A stretch of 41,663 nt of DNA from Pseudomonadota bacterium (GTDB taxonomy: Bacteria; Pseudomonadota; Alphaproteobacteria; Rhizobiales; Xanthobacteraceae): assembly GCA_023386885.1 (NCBI GenBank), contig JAEWIX010000069.1:1-41663 (forward strand), written 5' to 3'. The position numbers and the translations under genes were made by a program. The notes under the pieces were generated by a model. It was not told the DNA's origin, did no database searches, and was given only the letters and a program-made list of their open reading frames with translations. Below are positions 31,673 to 40,134 of this stretch, in pieces. Each line of letters starts with the position of its first letter. The stretch's first letter is position 1.

Positions 31673-32386
31673 TTATGTGAGTTCGCGCAGCCAACGGGCA
31701 AAAATGCGCTCCGCCTGCACCGGAATGCGCGCCGCAACCTGTGCTGTTGCAGTGCGAAGGGCCGGGATCGCAATTTTCGCCGCGCCGAGTTCGACGGTGT
31801 GGCCCACATACCATTCCTCCAGCCGCGCCGGATCGGCCTCGATGTGGAATTGCAGCGCGAGCGCGTTCGGGCCGAACGCGAAAGCCTGATTCGCGTAAGC
31901 AGGCGTGGAGGCGAGCCGCGTGGCGCCGGCCGGCAGGTCGAAGGTGTCGCCATGCCAGTGCAGCACCGTCGCATCCGGCTCACCGAGCGGGGCGAGACAG
32001 GATGCCATGCCGTCGTCGGTCAATTGCAGCGGCGCCCAGCCGATTTCCTTGACGGGACCGGCATAGACGCGGGCGCCGAGCGCCGCCGCCATCAACTGAC
32101 TGCCGAGGCAGATGCCGAGCGTCGGCCGGTTGGCGGCGAGCCGCTTTTCCAGCAGCGCGATCTCCTGCGCGAGGAACGGATAATCTCCGATATCACCGAC
32201 GCCGATCGGGCCGCCCAGCACGACGAGCAGATCGGCGTCGGCGATCCGTTGCTGCGTGAGATCGGTGGTTGAGGCCTCGAGGATTTCGAAATCCCATCCG
32301 TCGTGCGCGAGCGCCGGCGCAAGCAGGCCGAGGTCTTCAAAAGCCACGTGCCGCAAAACCATCGCGCGGCGCTGCCGGTCGGTCAT
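31673..32386 (-). CDS. Class I glutamine amidotransferase
   Basis: 237 residues from ATG 32386; the frame is open farther upstream to 32818, but that part overlaps the regulatory region and lacks family sequence. A second Met (residue 9, MVLRHVAF) is also possible. Triad: Cys in LGICLGSQL, His and Glu in ALQFHIEADP. LVVLGGPIGVGD and WHGDTFDLPAGAT are those of the GMP-synthase-like amidotransferases related to YfeJ. It would hydrolyse glutamine or a gamma-glutamyl compound. No synthetase partner is nearby. Confidence 0.92.
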   Translation of the reverse strand: MTDRQRRAMVLRHVAFEDLGLLAPALAHDGWDFEILEASTTDLTQQRIADADLLVVLGGPIGVGDIGDYPFLAQEIALLEKRLAANRPTLGICLGSQLMAAALGARVYAGPVKEIGWAPLQLTDDGMASCLAPLGEPDATVLHWHGDTFDLPAGATRLASTPAYANQAFAFGPNALALQFHIEADPARLEEWYVGHTVELGAAKIAIPALRTATAQVAARIPVQAERIFARWLRELT

Positions 32387-32557
32387 GGATGTTTCGCCTG
32401 AGATGCCGGCATCGAATGCCGTCGCCGTTCGCCGGTTCGGTGTGCGCCAGCCGTTGAGAAAGGATGTCGATTGCGCATCAATTATACAATCTCCGCGCAG
32501 GTCGACAACGCAATAACATCGTGGTTGTTTTGTCGGGCTCGCCGGGTAATCTTTACG

Positions 32558-32607
32558 ACGTTCTGATTGGATGTCGTTTCGCGTGGCAGATTTTAGAATC
32601 AGGACGT
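32558..32607. promoter_or_regulatory. Inverted repeat upstream of the ModE-like gene
   Basis: ACGTTCTGATT (32558-32568) and AATCAGGACGT (32597-32607) are inverted copies with 10 of 11 matches, 28 bases apart, about 50 bases before the regulator's ATG. It may be an operator or an RNA hairpin. Confidence 0.35.
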
Positions 32608-32654
32608 TCGAATCATGTTCGCCACGAAGCCGGGCAACCTCATGTGTGACCGAG

Positions 32655-33050
32655 ATGCCTAAATCTGCCGCCAAACCATCGGCTGCAAAGCCGTTGCCCT
32701 CGCTCAGCGTTCGCATCGATTTCGATGACGACAGCCGACTTGGTCCGGGCAAGATCCAGTTGCTGGAAAGCATTGCCGCGTGCGGTTCGATCTCCGCCGC
32801 CGGCCGCGCCATGGACATGTCCTACAAGCGCGCCTGGGACCTGGTGGATGACATCAACAGGATGTGCGGACAGGCTGCAGTCGCGCGGCAGACCGGCGGT
32901 AAGCACGGCGGCGGCGCGACACTGACGGCGTTCGGCGCCTCGCTGGTCGAACGCTACCGGCGCATCGAGCGCGCGGCCGCCACGGCGGCGCGCAAGGATC
33001 TGGTGTCGCTGCGCTCCGATATCGGGCGGGGCGGCAAAACGGCGACGTAA
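32655..33050 (+). CDS. ModE-like one-domain winged-helix regulator
   Basis: 131 residues from ATG 32655. After a Lys/Ala/Pro-rich lead comes the N-terminal ModE DNA-binding domain: SVRIDFDDDSRLGPGKIQLLESIAACGSISAAGRAMDMSYKRAWDLVDDINRM (residues 18-70), followed by RQTGGKHGGGATLTAFGASLVERYRRIE, the ModE/LysR-type winged helix. The molybdate-binding MOP/TOBE half of full ModE is absent. One-domain members occur widely in Proteobacteria and can bind DNA without metal. A good Mo-box lies 580 bases downstream at 33627-33654, in front of a DUF2478 gene, so this protein may act there. Confidence 0.88.
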   Translation: MPKSAAKPSAAKPLPSLSVRIDFDDDSRLGPGKIQLLESIAACGSISAAGRAMDMSYKRAWDLVDDINRMCGQAAVARQTGGKHGGGATLTAFGASLVERYRRIERAAATAARKDLVSLRSDIGRGGKTAT

Positions 33051-33089
33051 CCCCGCCTTCGCGGTCGGATCGGTCCGCCGCACCCGGCG

Positions 33090-33509
33090 CTAGTGCGTGG
33101 GGAATGGCGAGCGTCGCGCGCAATCGCAGACGAACGCTTCGCTGAGTGCATCCTGTTGCTGCCGCTGCATCGTGAAGCAGACGCCGAAGCCGTCGGGTGT
33201 GCGCAAGGTGACGATGCTGGTGCCGGGGTCCGGCGATTGTTCCACCGCCCAGGAGCCGAGCGGAAACGTGAAGCGCAGGCTGTCGTCGCGAAACTGGCGG
33301 CGAAGCGCCTGTTCGATCAGCGCCGGCAGTGTCATCGCCAGCGCGCCGGCCTGCTCGAGCGGAAGCCTGACGGCGACGGGCTGACCGGTGGCATCGGTGA
33401 AACCGAGTGAAATCATCTTGCCGTCCGGCGCGATCTCGCAGGTCGTCAGCGCCCGGCTATGGATCTCCGTCTCCGTCATGGTGTCATTGTCGTTCTTCGC
33501 GTCTCTCAC
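33090..33509 (-). CDS. Conserved hypothetical protein
   Basis: 139 residues from GTG 33509, which has GAGG seven bases upstream; ATG 33479 and ATG 33575 are alternatives. I do not recognise a family. It looks cytoplasmic: no signal or membrane segment, a beta-rich middle (KMISLGFTDATGQPVAVRLPLEQAGALAMTLPALIEQALRRQF) and GSWAVEQSPDPGTSIVTLRTPDGFGVCFTM. I recall similar short proteins in Bradyrhizobium. It is divergent from the DUF2478 gene, with the Mo-box lying between them. Confidence 0.7.
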   Translation of the reverse strand: MRDAKNDNDTMTETEIHSRALTTCEIAPDGKMISLGFTDATGQPVAVRLPLEQAGALAMTLPALIEQALRRQFRDDSLRFTFPLGSWAVEQSPDPGTSIVTLRTPDGFGVCFTMQRQQQDALSEAFVCDCARRSPFPTH

Positions 33510-33626
33510 GACAGGCCCTCTATCGCGCCAACCTTTATCGCGTCGCGGCGTCAGGTCCAGCGCCGTCTGCTGCATTTATAGCGAATCCAGATCGCCAATG
33601 ATGGCGCGTGCGAATGACGTCGCGAA

Positions 33627-33654
33627 TACGTAATATACATTAAAATATAGCGAT
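33627..33654. promoter_or_regulatory. Mo-box (ModE/MopA-type operator)
   Basis: Two 11-base arms (33627-33637 and 33644-33654) with a 6-base spacer. The right arm reads ATCGCTATATT on the minus strand, one base from the Rhodobacter Mo-box half ATCGNTATATA; the left arm TACGTAATATA has three mismatches. The arm and spacer lengths match the known 11-6-11 layout. It sits 120 bases before the DUF2478 ATG. Confidence 0.6.
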
Positions 33655-33774
33655 GCAACGCCGCTTCAAATCCGTGGTGTAGCGCGGTAGATTGACGCGG
33701 TCGCCGGCACCGATGGTCAAGCGAGAGGCATCGCGGCGTGTCGTCGGCGGTTCACCGGGCGGTGAGGTGGTTTC

Positions 33775-34335
33775 ATGTTCGATGCGCAATGCGACGTTGC
33801 CGCGCTGGTCTATGAGGCGCATCAGCAGCCGGACGGCGTGCTGCTCGATTTCGTTGCGGCGCTGAAGGCCGAAGGGCAACGGCCGGTCGGTCTGGTGCAG
33901 TTCGGCCATCACAACGCCGGCGCTGCGGAACTGTCGGCCATGATGATTCACAGCGGCGAGCGGGTCGATCTGTTTCAGGAGGCGGCCGCCTACACCCAGG
34001 GTCGCAGGCTCGATCTCGACAAACTTGCAGCGGCGCGCACCGCGATGATGGCGACCATCGACCGGGGCGCCGATCTGCTCATCGTCAATCGCTTCGGACG
34101 GCAGGAGCAGCAGGGGCGCGGCCTGGCGCGGCTGATCGAATATGCGCTCAAGGCCGATGTGCCGGCGGTGGTTCCCGTTCCCGCCTTTCGGTTCGATGAC
34201 TGGATCGCCTATATCGAGGGCATGTGCGTGAAGCTGCCCTGCGACAGCGCGTCGCTGCGGACGTGGTGGAATGGATTGGCCGAGCGCGACCGCACGCGGC
34301 ACGTCCAGCACAATGCATGCGAAGTACTCAAGTAG
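33775..34335 (+). CDS. DUF2478 protein, molybdenum-linked
   Basis: 186 residues from ATG 33775, with GTGAGG upstream. It carries the DUF2478 (PF10649) segments AALVYEAHQQPDGVLLDFVAALKAEG, LVQFGHHN, DRGADLLIVNRFGRQEQQGRGL and LKADVPAVVPVPAFRFDDWIAYIEG. Pfam describes this family as encoded in molybdenum transport operons; its fold is like a small NTPase, but I see no complete Walker A, so catalysis is not asserted. No modABC is in the window, but the ModE-like gene and a Mo-box are, so control by molybdenum is inferred. Confidence 0.85.
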   Translation: MFDAQCDVAALVYEAHQQPDGVLLDFVAALKAEGQRPVGLVQFGHHNAGAAELSAMMIHSGERVDLFQEAAAYTQGRRLDLDKLAAARTAMMATIDRGADLLIVNRFGRQEQQGRGLARLIEYALKADVPAVVPVPAFRFDDWIAYIEGMCVKLPCDSASLRTWWNGLAERDRTRHVQHNACEVLK

Positions 34336-34445
34336 ATCGCTGCGACGACATATCCGATCGAATCGCGCGCCGTTAACGCATTACAGTTTCGTCATGTTGA
34401 TGCGGATGTTTGGTATTCGCGTACTCACAGCAGCGAATGCGAAGT

Positions 34446-34467
34446 GTCGCGCTCATGATCGCGCGAC
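34446..34467. other. Inverted repeat, 7-bp arms
   Basis: GTCGCGC (34446-34452), 8 bases, GCGCGAC (34461-34467). It may end the DUF2478 transcript or act as a binding site; no T-run follows. Confidence 0.4.
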
Positions 34468-34509
34468 TTGCTGGAATCGTTTCAAATTCATTCGGACATC
34501 ATCACTGCC

Positions 34510-34529
34510 GACTCACAATTAAGTGAGTC
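34510..34529. promoter_or_regulatory. Perfect dyad, possible operator of the RND pump
   Basis: GACTCAC (34510-34516), AATTAA, GTGAGTC (34523-34529). A 20-base perfect dyad of the size bound by TetR or LysR-type dimers, about 190 bases before the adaptor gene. No regulator gene is adjacent. Confidence 0.45.
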
Positions 34530-34721
34530 ATACAAAGTTGCTGCGACTTCAACGCTGTAACGCGCTGTGGCATTGCGCCGCCGCAAAATTTGTTGCGTCG
34601 CGCTCCCGCTGCGTTACTTTTGCGAAATCAAATGACGTCAGAGTCCGAATAGACAACGCCGCGCGGCGATGCTGTCGCGGCTTGCTTTTGATTCATGTCT
34701 GACGAATGGGATAGCGAGGCA

Positions 34722-35939
34722 ATGAAACTGACAATGCGACGAGGAATGCGATCTGGATTCGGACTGGTGTTGTTGCTCGCGGTGAGCCCCGTGCTGACCG
34801 GCTGCGACGAGCCGGCGTCCGCCGTCGCCGCGCAACCGGTTCAGACGCCTGAAGTCAGTTTCGTCACTGTCAGGCAGCAGCCGTTCGCCGTGGTCCGCGA
34901 GTTGCCCGGCCGCATCGCGCCGACGCGCATCGCCGATGTCCGCCCGCAGGTGTCGGGCATCATCCTTGAACGCTTGTTCCATCAGGGCACCGACGTGAAG
35001 GCCGGCGATCCGCTGTACAAGATTGATCCGAAGCCGTTCGAGGTCGACCTGATGGCGCAGAAGGCGGCGCTGGCGAAGGCCGAGGCCGTACTCGATCAGG
35101 CCGCGCGTCATGCCAAACGCATCGAAACGCTCACGCATCAGCATGTCGCCTCCGAGGCGCAGCATGAAACCGCGATCGCGGCGAAGCGGCAGGCGGAGGC
35201 GGATGTGGCCGCGCGCAAGGCCGATGTCGCCCGCTCCAAGCTCAATCTCGGTTACGCTACCATTCGTGCGCCGATCAACGGCCGCATCGGCGCGGCGCTG
35301 GTCAGCGAAGGTGCGCTGGTTGTGCCGAACGACACCACCAATCTGGCCTCGATCCAGCAGCTCGATCCGATCTATGCCGACTTCACCCAGTCGGTCAGCG
35401 ATCTCAACAAGCTGCGGCGGGCGTTCGCGCGCGGTGATCTCGAACAGATCGAGCCGGGTGCCGCCAAGATCCGCCTCGTCGTCGACGACGGCACCTATTC
35501 GCACACCGGCAAGCTGTTGTTCTCGGAAGCCAAGGTGAATGCCGAGACTGGGCAGGTGACGTTGCGCGGCGAGTTCCCGAATCCGAACGGCGAGTTGCTG
35601 CCGGGCATGTATGTCCGCGTGCTGATCGAGCAGGGCATCGACAACGACGCCATCGCGGTTCCGGAGCAGGCGGTGCAGCGCAGCCACGACGGCGGCAGCG
35701 AGGTGTTCGTGGTGCGCCCCGACAATCGTATTGCCGTGCAGTCGGTGCGCACCGGCGCGGTTCACGGCGGCAAATGGGTGATCACCGATGGCCTCAAAGC
35801 CGGCGACCGCGTCGTGGTCGAGGGCTTTCAGAAGTTCGCCGCCGGCGACGAGGTGAAGCCGCTGCCGCTGCGTGAGGTCGCGACCGGCTCGGTTGCATCG
35901 GACGACAGCAAGGTGACGCCGGTCTCGGTCAGCGATTGA
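34722..35939 (+). CDS. RND efflux periplasmic adaptor (AcrA/MexE-like)
   Basis: 405 residues from ATG 34722 with GAGG five bases upstream; ATG 34695 is the alternative. The lipobox VLTGC near residue 24 predicts a lipid anchor. The membrane-fusion fold is clear: VRELPGRIAPTRIADVRPQVSGIILERLFHQGTDVKAGDPLYKIDP (lipoyl half), a coiled-coil hairpin (AALAKAEAVLDQAARHAKRIETLT ... AARKADVARSKLNLGYATIRAPINGRIG), and beta-barrel segments LDPIYADFTQSVSDL and GELLPGMYVRVLIEQG. It joins the permease to an outer-membrane TolC-type channel, which is not encoded here. Only 7 bases separate it from the permease gene. Confidence 0.95.
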   Translation: MKLTMRRGMRSGFGLVLLLAVSPVLTGCDEPASAVAAQPVQTPEVSFVTVRQQPFAVVRELPGRIAPTRIADVRPQVSGIILERLFHQGTDVKAGDPLYKIDPKPFEVDLMAQKAALAKAEAVLDQAARHAKRIETLTHQHVASEAQHETAIAAKRQAEADVAARKADVARSKLNLGYATIRAPINGRIGAALVSEGALVVPNDTTNLASIQQLDPIYADFTQSVSDLNKLRRAFARGDLEQIEPGAAKIRLVVDDGTYSHTGKLLFSEAKVNAETGQVTLRGEFPNPNGELLPGMYVRVLIEQGIDNDAIAVPEQAVQRSHDGGSEVFVVRPDNRIAVQSVRTGAVHGGKWVITDGLKAGDRVVVEGFQKFAAGDEVKPLPLREVATGSVASDDSKVTPVSVSD

Positions 35940-35946
35940 ACCGCTG

Positions 35947-38900
35947 ATGCCGTCATTTTTTATCGATAGGCCGATTTTCGCCTGGGTGATCGCGCTTTTC
36001 ATCTGTCTGATTGGCGCGATCTCGATTCCGTTTCTCGCTGTGGCGCAGTATCCGATCATCGCGCCGCCCTCGATTTCGATCTCGACCGCCTATCCTGGCT
36101 CCTCCCCGCAGAACCTCTACAACAGCGTCACGCGTCTGATCGAGGAACAGCTCAACGGCGCCTCGGGCATCCTCAGTTTCGAATCCACCAGCGACTCCCT
36201 GGGTCAGGTCGAGATCACTGCGTATTTCGTTCCCGGCACCGACCTCGGCATGGCGTCGGTGGATGTGCAGAACCGCATCAAGCGCATCGAGGCGCGTCTG
36301 CCGGATGTCGTGCTGAAGGAAGGCATTCTGGTCGAGGAAGCGTCCAGCGACACGCTGCAGATCGTCACGCTGCGCTCGACCGACAACAGTCTCGATGAGG
36401 TCGGCCTCGGCGATTTCATCATGCGCAACATCATCGGTGAGATCCGGCGCCTTCCAGGCGTCGGCCGCGCCACGCTGTTTTCCACCGAACGCTCGCTGCG
36501 CGTCTGGGTCGATCCCGACAAGCTCGTCGGCTACAATCTCACCTCGGAGGACGTCACCAAGGCGATTGCGGCGCAGAACGCGCAAGTGGCCTCGGGCAGC
36601 ATCGGCGCGCCACCGAGCCGGGCCGGGCAGAAAACCGCGGCGCTGGTCCTGGTGAAGGGGCAACTCACCACGCCTGAGGAATTCGGCTCCATCGTGCTGC
36701 GCGCCAACCGCGACGGCTCCACGGTGCGGCTGCGCGACGTGGCGCGGGTCGAGGTCGGCGGCATGGATTACCGGTTCACCACCCGCCTCAACGGCAAGCC
36801 GACCGCGGGCCTCTCGGTGATGCTTGCGCCGGGCTCCAATGCGCTCGCGACCGCGAGCGCGGTGAGAGCCAAGATGGAGGAGTTGTCGAAGTTCTTCCCG
36901 GCGACCATTGCCTACGATATCCCCTACGACATCACGCCGGTGGTGGAGGCCTCGATCGAAAAGGTCGTGCATACGCTGATCGAGGCGGTGGTGCTGGTGT
37001 TTCTCGTGATGTTCCTGTTCCTGCAGAACATCCGCTACACCATCATCCCGACCATCGTGGTGCCGGTGGCGCTGCTCGGCACCTGTTCAGTCCTGCTGGC
37101 CACAGGCTACTCCATCAACATGCTGACGATGTTCGGCATGGTGCTGGCGATCGGCATTCTGGTCGACGACGCCATCGTCGTGGTCGAGAATGTCGAACGC
37201 ATCATGGCCGAAGAGGGGCTGCCGCCGAAGGAGGCCGCGCGCAAGGCGATGTCTCAGATCACGAGCGCCATCATCGGCATCACGCTGGTGCTGATGGCGG
37301 TGTTCGTGCCGATGGCGTTCTTTCCGGGCTCTGTCGGCATCATCTATCGCCAGTTCTCGGTGACGATGGTGACGGCGATCGGCTTCTCCGCGCTGATGGC
37401 GCTGTCACTGACGCCGGCCCTGTGTGCCACCCTGCTCAAGCCGGTACAGGCCGGGCATTCCCATGCGCGGCGCGGCTTCTTCGGCCTGTTCAATCGCGGG
37501 CTCGAACACACGCGCAACCGCTACACCCGCGTCGTCGGCTGGTCGCTGAAGCGCACCGGTCGGCTGATGATCATCTACGCGATCTTGCTGGTCGGCCTCG
37601 GTTGGGCCTTCGTGCGGATGCCTGCCGGCTTCGTGCCGGTGGACGATCAAGGCTTCATCACGACCGACGTGCAGACGCCGTCGGATTCGTCCCATGGCCG
37701 GACCGAAGCTGCGGTCGAGGCGGTCGAGAAATATCTGGCCAAACGGTCCGGCATTGAGGATGTCACGTTCCTCACCGGTTTCGCTTATTCGGGGCAGGGC
37801 ATGAACACTGCGCAGGCGTTCATCACCCTGAAGGACTGGTCGGAACGACCTAAGAAGGATTCCGCCGCCAATATCGTGGCTGACACCAACCGCGATCTGT
37901 CTGTTTCGCTCCGCGACGCCAAGATCACCGCGCTGCAGCCGCCGCCGATCGACAACCTCGGCAATTCCTCCGGCTTCAGCTTCCGTCTGCAGGATCGCGG
38001 TCAGAAGGGCTACGCGGCACTGATGGAGGCGACCGATCAGTTGATCAAGGAGGCCAATGCCAGTCCGATCTTGAGGAATGTCTATGTCGAAGGCTTGCCG
38101 CCGGCGCCGCAGATCAATCTCGTGGTCGATCGCGAAAAGGCCAGCGCCCTCGGCGTCACGTTCGAGGCCATCAACGAGACCATGACGACCAATCTCGGCT
38201 CGACCTACGTCAACGACTTCCCCAACCGCGGACGGATGCAGCGCGTGATCGTGCAGGCAGACCGTAACGGCCGCACCACTGCGGACGACATCCTCAACTA
38301 CAACGTCAAGAACAGCAGCGGGCGACTGGTCCCGTTCTCGTCGTTCGCCTCGATCGACTGGTCGAAGGGACCGACGCAGATCGTCGGCTTCAATTACTAT
38401 CCGGCCATGCGCATCACCGGAGAGGCGCGGCCGGGCTTCACAACCGGCGCCGCCATCGCCGAGATGGAGCGGCTTGCGGGCCGTCTGCCGCGCGGCTTCG
38501 GCTACGAATGGACCGGTCAGTCGTTGCAGGAGAAGCTGTCCGGCTCGCAGGCGCCGATCCTGCTGGCATTGTCGATCCTCGTGGTGTTCCTGTGTCTCGC
38601 GGCGCTCTACGAGAGCTGGACCATTCCGCTGGCGGTGCTGTTGACGATTCCGCTCGGCATGGTCGGCGCGGTGATCGCCTCGACGCTGCGCGATCTGCCG
38701 AACGGCGTTTATTTCACCGTCGGATTGGTGACAATCATCGGCCTCGCGGCGAAGGACGCCATTCTCATCATCGAGTTTGCCAAGGATTTGCGCGCCGAGG
38801 GCAAGTCATTGATCACAGCGACGCTGGAGGCCTGTCAGTTGCGCTTCCGTCCTATCGTGATGACCGGCCTTGCCTTCGTCAGTGGCGTGCTGCCGATGGT

Positions 38901-39120
38901 GGTGGCGAGCGGCGCCGGCGCGCAGAGTCAGCAGGCGCTCGGCACCGGCGTGATGGGCGGCATGATCGCGGTGGTGATCCTCGCGCTGCTGCTGGTGCCA
39001 GTGTTCTTCGTTGTCGTGCAGCGGCTGTTCTCGCGCGCCGCGCGTGAGGAAGGCCGCGCAGAAGCGGCGCCGGAGATTTACGGGCCACCCGCGCCGGCGC
39101 ACGCTTCCGCAGCGGAGTAA
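35947..39120 (+). CDS. RND multidrug efflux permease (AcrB/MexF, HAE1)
   Basis: 1057 residues from ATG 35947, normal length. The opening PSFFIDRPIFAWVIALFICLIGAISI is diagnostic of HAE1 pumps. The proton-relay residues are present: Asp407-Asp408 in GILVDDAIVVVENVERIM, at the AcrB positions, and Lys936 in GLAAKDAILIIEFAKDL. Two periplasmic porter domains lie at about 30-335 and 560-865. It pumps hydrophobic drugs, solvents or signals outward, driven by protons, as a trimer in the inner membrane. With the adaptor it forms a two-gene operon; no TolC or local repressor is seen. Confidence 0.97.
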   Translation: MPSFFIDRPIFAWVIALFICLIGAISIPFLAVAQYPIIAPPSISISTAYPGSSPQNLYNSVTRLIEEQLNGASGILSFESTSDSLGQVEITAYFVPGTDLGMASVDVQNRIKRIEARLPDVVLKEGILVEEASSDTLQIVTLRSTDNSLDEVGLGDFIMRNIIGEIRRLPGVGRATLFSTERSLRVWVDPDKLVGYNLTSEDVTKAIAAQNAQVASGSIGAPPSRAGQKTAALVLVKGQLTTPEEFGSIVLRANRDGSTVRLRDVARVEVGGMDYRFTTRLNGKPTAGLSVMLAPGSNALATASAVRAKMEELSKFFPATIAYDIPYDITPVVEASIEKVVHTLIEAVVLVFLVMFLFLQNIRYTIIPTIVVPVALLGTCSVLLATGYSINMLTMFGMVLAIGILVDDAIVVVENVERIMAEEGLPPKEAARKAMSQITSAIIGITLVLMAVFVPMAFFPGSVGIIYRQFSVTMVTAIGFSALMALSLTPALCATLLKPVQAGHSHARRGFFGLFNRGLEHTRNRYTRVVGWSLKRTGRLMIIYAILLVGLGWAFVRMPAGFVPVDDQGFITTDVQTPSDSSHGRTEAAVEAVEKYLAKRSGIEDVTFLTGFAYSGQGMNTAQAFITLKDWSERPKKDSAANIVADTNRDLSVSLRDAKITALQPPPIDNLGNSSGFSFRLQDRGQKGYAALMEATDQLIKEANASPILRNVYVEGLPPAPQINLVVDREKASALGVTFEAINETMTTNLGSTYVNDFPNRGRMQRVIVQADRNGRTTADDILNYNVKNSSGRLVPFSSFASIDWSKGPTQIVGFNYYPAMRITGEARPGFTTGAAIAEMERLAGRLPRGFGYEWTGQSLQEKLSGSQAPILLALSILVVFLCLAALYESWTIPLAVLLTIPLGMVGAVIASTLRDLPNGVYFTVGLVTIIGLAAKDAILIIEFAKDLRAEGKSLITATLEACQLRFRPIVMTGLAFVSGVLPMVVASGAGAQSQQALGTGVMGGMIAVVILALLLVPVFFVVVQRLFSRAAREEGRAEAAPEIYGPPAPAHASAAE

Positions 39121-39140
39121 GTTCTCGGCTCGAACTGAAT

Positions 39141-39183
39141 CGTCGTCCTGAGATGCGAGCAAAGCGAGCCTCGAAGGATGACG
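39141..39183. repeat. REP-like intergenic repeat
   Basis: An imperfect palindrome: CGTCGTCCTGAGATGCG on the left pairs loosely with GCCTCGAAGGATGACG on the right. The core CTGAGRTG ... CCTCGAAGGATG recurs at 17339-17382. I recall many copies of this element in Bradyrhizobiaceae. A further small inverted repeat (TTCCTTC ... GAAGGAA, about 39194-39217) lies next to it. Confidence 0.65.
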
Positions 39184-39231
39184 GCACGTCCTTTCCTTCT
39201 CCTGCAAGGGAAGGAAGAAGATCGCGTGCGC

Positions 39232-40026
39232 TTACTTCTTCAGTGGTCGCAGAATCTTCGTCAGTTCGGCATGGATGATCTCGTTGCCGCAGACGACGTC
39301 GCCGGAGACCAGCGGATCGCCCGGCGTCTGGATGTCGCTGACCACGCCGCCGGCTTCGCGGATCATGATCATGCCCGCCGCCATGTCCCACGGCTTGAGG
39401 TTGCGCTCCCAGTAGCCGTCGAGACGGCCCGCCGCGACGTACGCGAGATCGAGTGATGCCGCGCCGAAGCGGCGCAGGCCCGCGACGCGCGGCTGCAATG
39501 CCGTCATCTCGTCCCGCGACAGCGGCAGGTCGCCGCGCCCGATATGCGGCAGCCCGCAGGCGATGACGCAATCGTGCAACTGCTTGCGCGCGGCAACGCG
39601 CAGCCGGGTGTCGTTGAGGAACGCACCCTTGCCGCGCTCGGCGATGAACAGGTCGTCGGTCGCCGGATTGTAGATCACGCCCGCGATCATCGTGCCTTCG
39701 CGTTGCAGGCCGATGGAGATGGCGAATTGCGGAATCCCGTGCAGGAAGTTGGTGGTGCCGTCGAGCGGATCGACGATCCATGTGTGCGTCTTGTCGGCGC
39801 CCTCGCGGGTGCCGCCTTCCTCGCCGATGAAGCCGTAGCCGGGTCGCGCCTTCGAAAGGTCGCTGTAGAGCATTTCCTCGGCGCGCTTGTCGGCGGCGGT
39901 GACGAAGTTCGCCGGGCCTTTCAGCGACACTTGAAGATTTTCGACTTCACCGAGGTCGCGGCTCAGGCTGCGGCCGGCACGGCGCGCGGCCTTGACCATG
40001 ACGTTGATGAGGGCGGAATGCAGCAT
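39232..40026 (-). CDS. suhB: Inositol-1-monophosphatase
   Basis: 264 residues from ATG 40026. The metal- and phosphate-binding motifs are complete: FVTAADKRAEEML, GFIGEEGG (Glu-Glu), IVDPLDGTTNF (Asp-Pro-x-Asp-Gly-Thr) and KPWDMAAGMIMIREAGG. It is a Mg-dependent phosphatase of inositol-1-phosphate or related sugar phosphates; in E. coli SuhB also contributes to rRNA antitermination. It follows the Sel1-repeat gene by 108 bases on the same strand. Confidence 0.96.
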   Translation of the reverse strand: MLHSALINVMVKAARRAGRSLSRDLGEVENLQVSLKGPANFVTAADKRAEEMLYSDLSKARPGYGFIGEEGGTREGADKTHTWIVDPLDGTTNFLHGIPQFAISIGLQREGTMIAGVIYNPATDDLFIAERGKGAFLNDTRLRVAARKQLHDCVIACGLPHIGRGDLPLSRDEMTALQPRVAGLRRFGAASLDLAYVAAGRLDGYWERNLKPWDMAAGMIMIREAGGVVSDIQTPGDPLVSGDVVCGNEIIHAELTKILRPLKK

Positions 40027-40043
40027 GAGCGTCTCGATTCATT

Positions 40044-40061
40044 GCGTCCCCGGTGGGACGC
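40044..40061. other. Hairpin upstream of suhB
   Basis: GCGTCCC (40044-40050), loop CGGT, GGGACGC (40055-40061). It lies between the Sel1 gene and suhB, 18 bases before the suhB ATG. It may be an attenuating or weak terminating hairpin. Confidence 0.4.
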
Positions 40062-40134
40062 CTCGTGAGGGGATTGGGTGCCTTGCGGGGCGCGCCGCGT
40101 CAAGGGCGGTTCTTTGGCTCGATTTTTGGGGCGA

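Larger units (their letters stand above)
34336..34721. other. Long non-coding region upstream of the RND pump
   Basis: This 386-base stretch has no convincing coding frame and is more A/T-rich than its neighbours. It holds two palindromes described separately (34446-34467 and 34510-34529). The pump's promoter must be here; I cannot place a -35/-10 pair with confidence. Confidence 0.5.

Noticed and set aside
32555..32577. ACGAC ... GTCGT dyad upstream of the ModE-like gene
   Set aside because: Five-base arms with a 13-base spacer are too weak; the longer repeat at 32558-32607 was kept instead.
33640..34311. 223-codon minus-strand frame opposite DUF2478
   Set aside because: DUF2478 motifs on the plus strand are clear, and the opposite frame starts within the gene and runs through the Mo-box.
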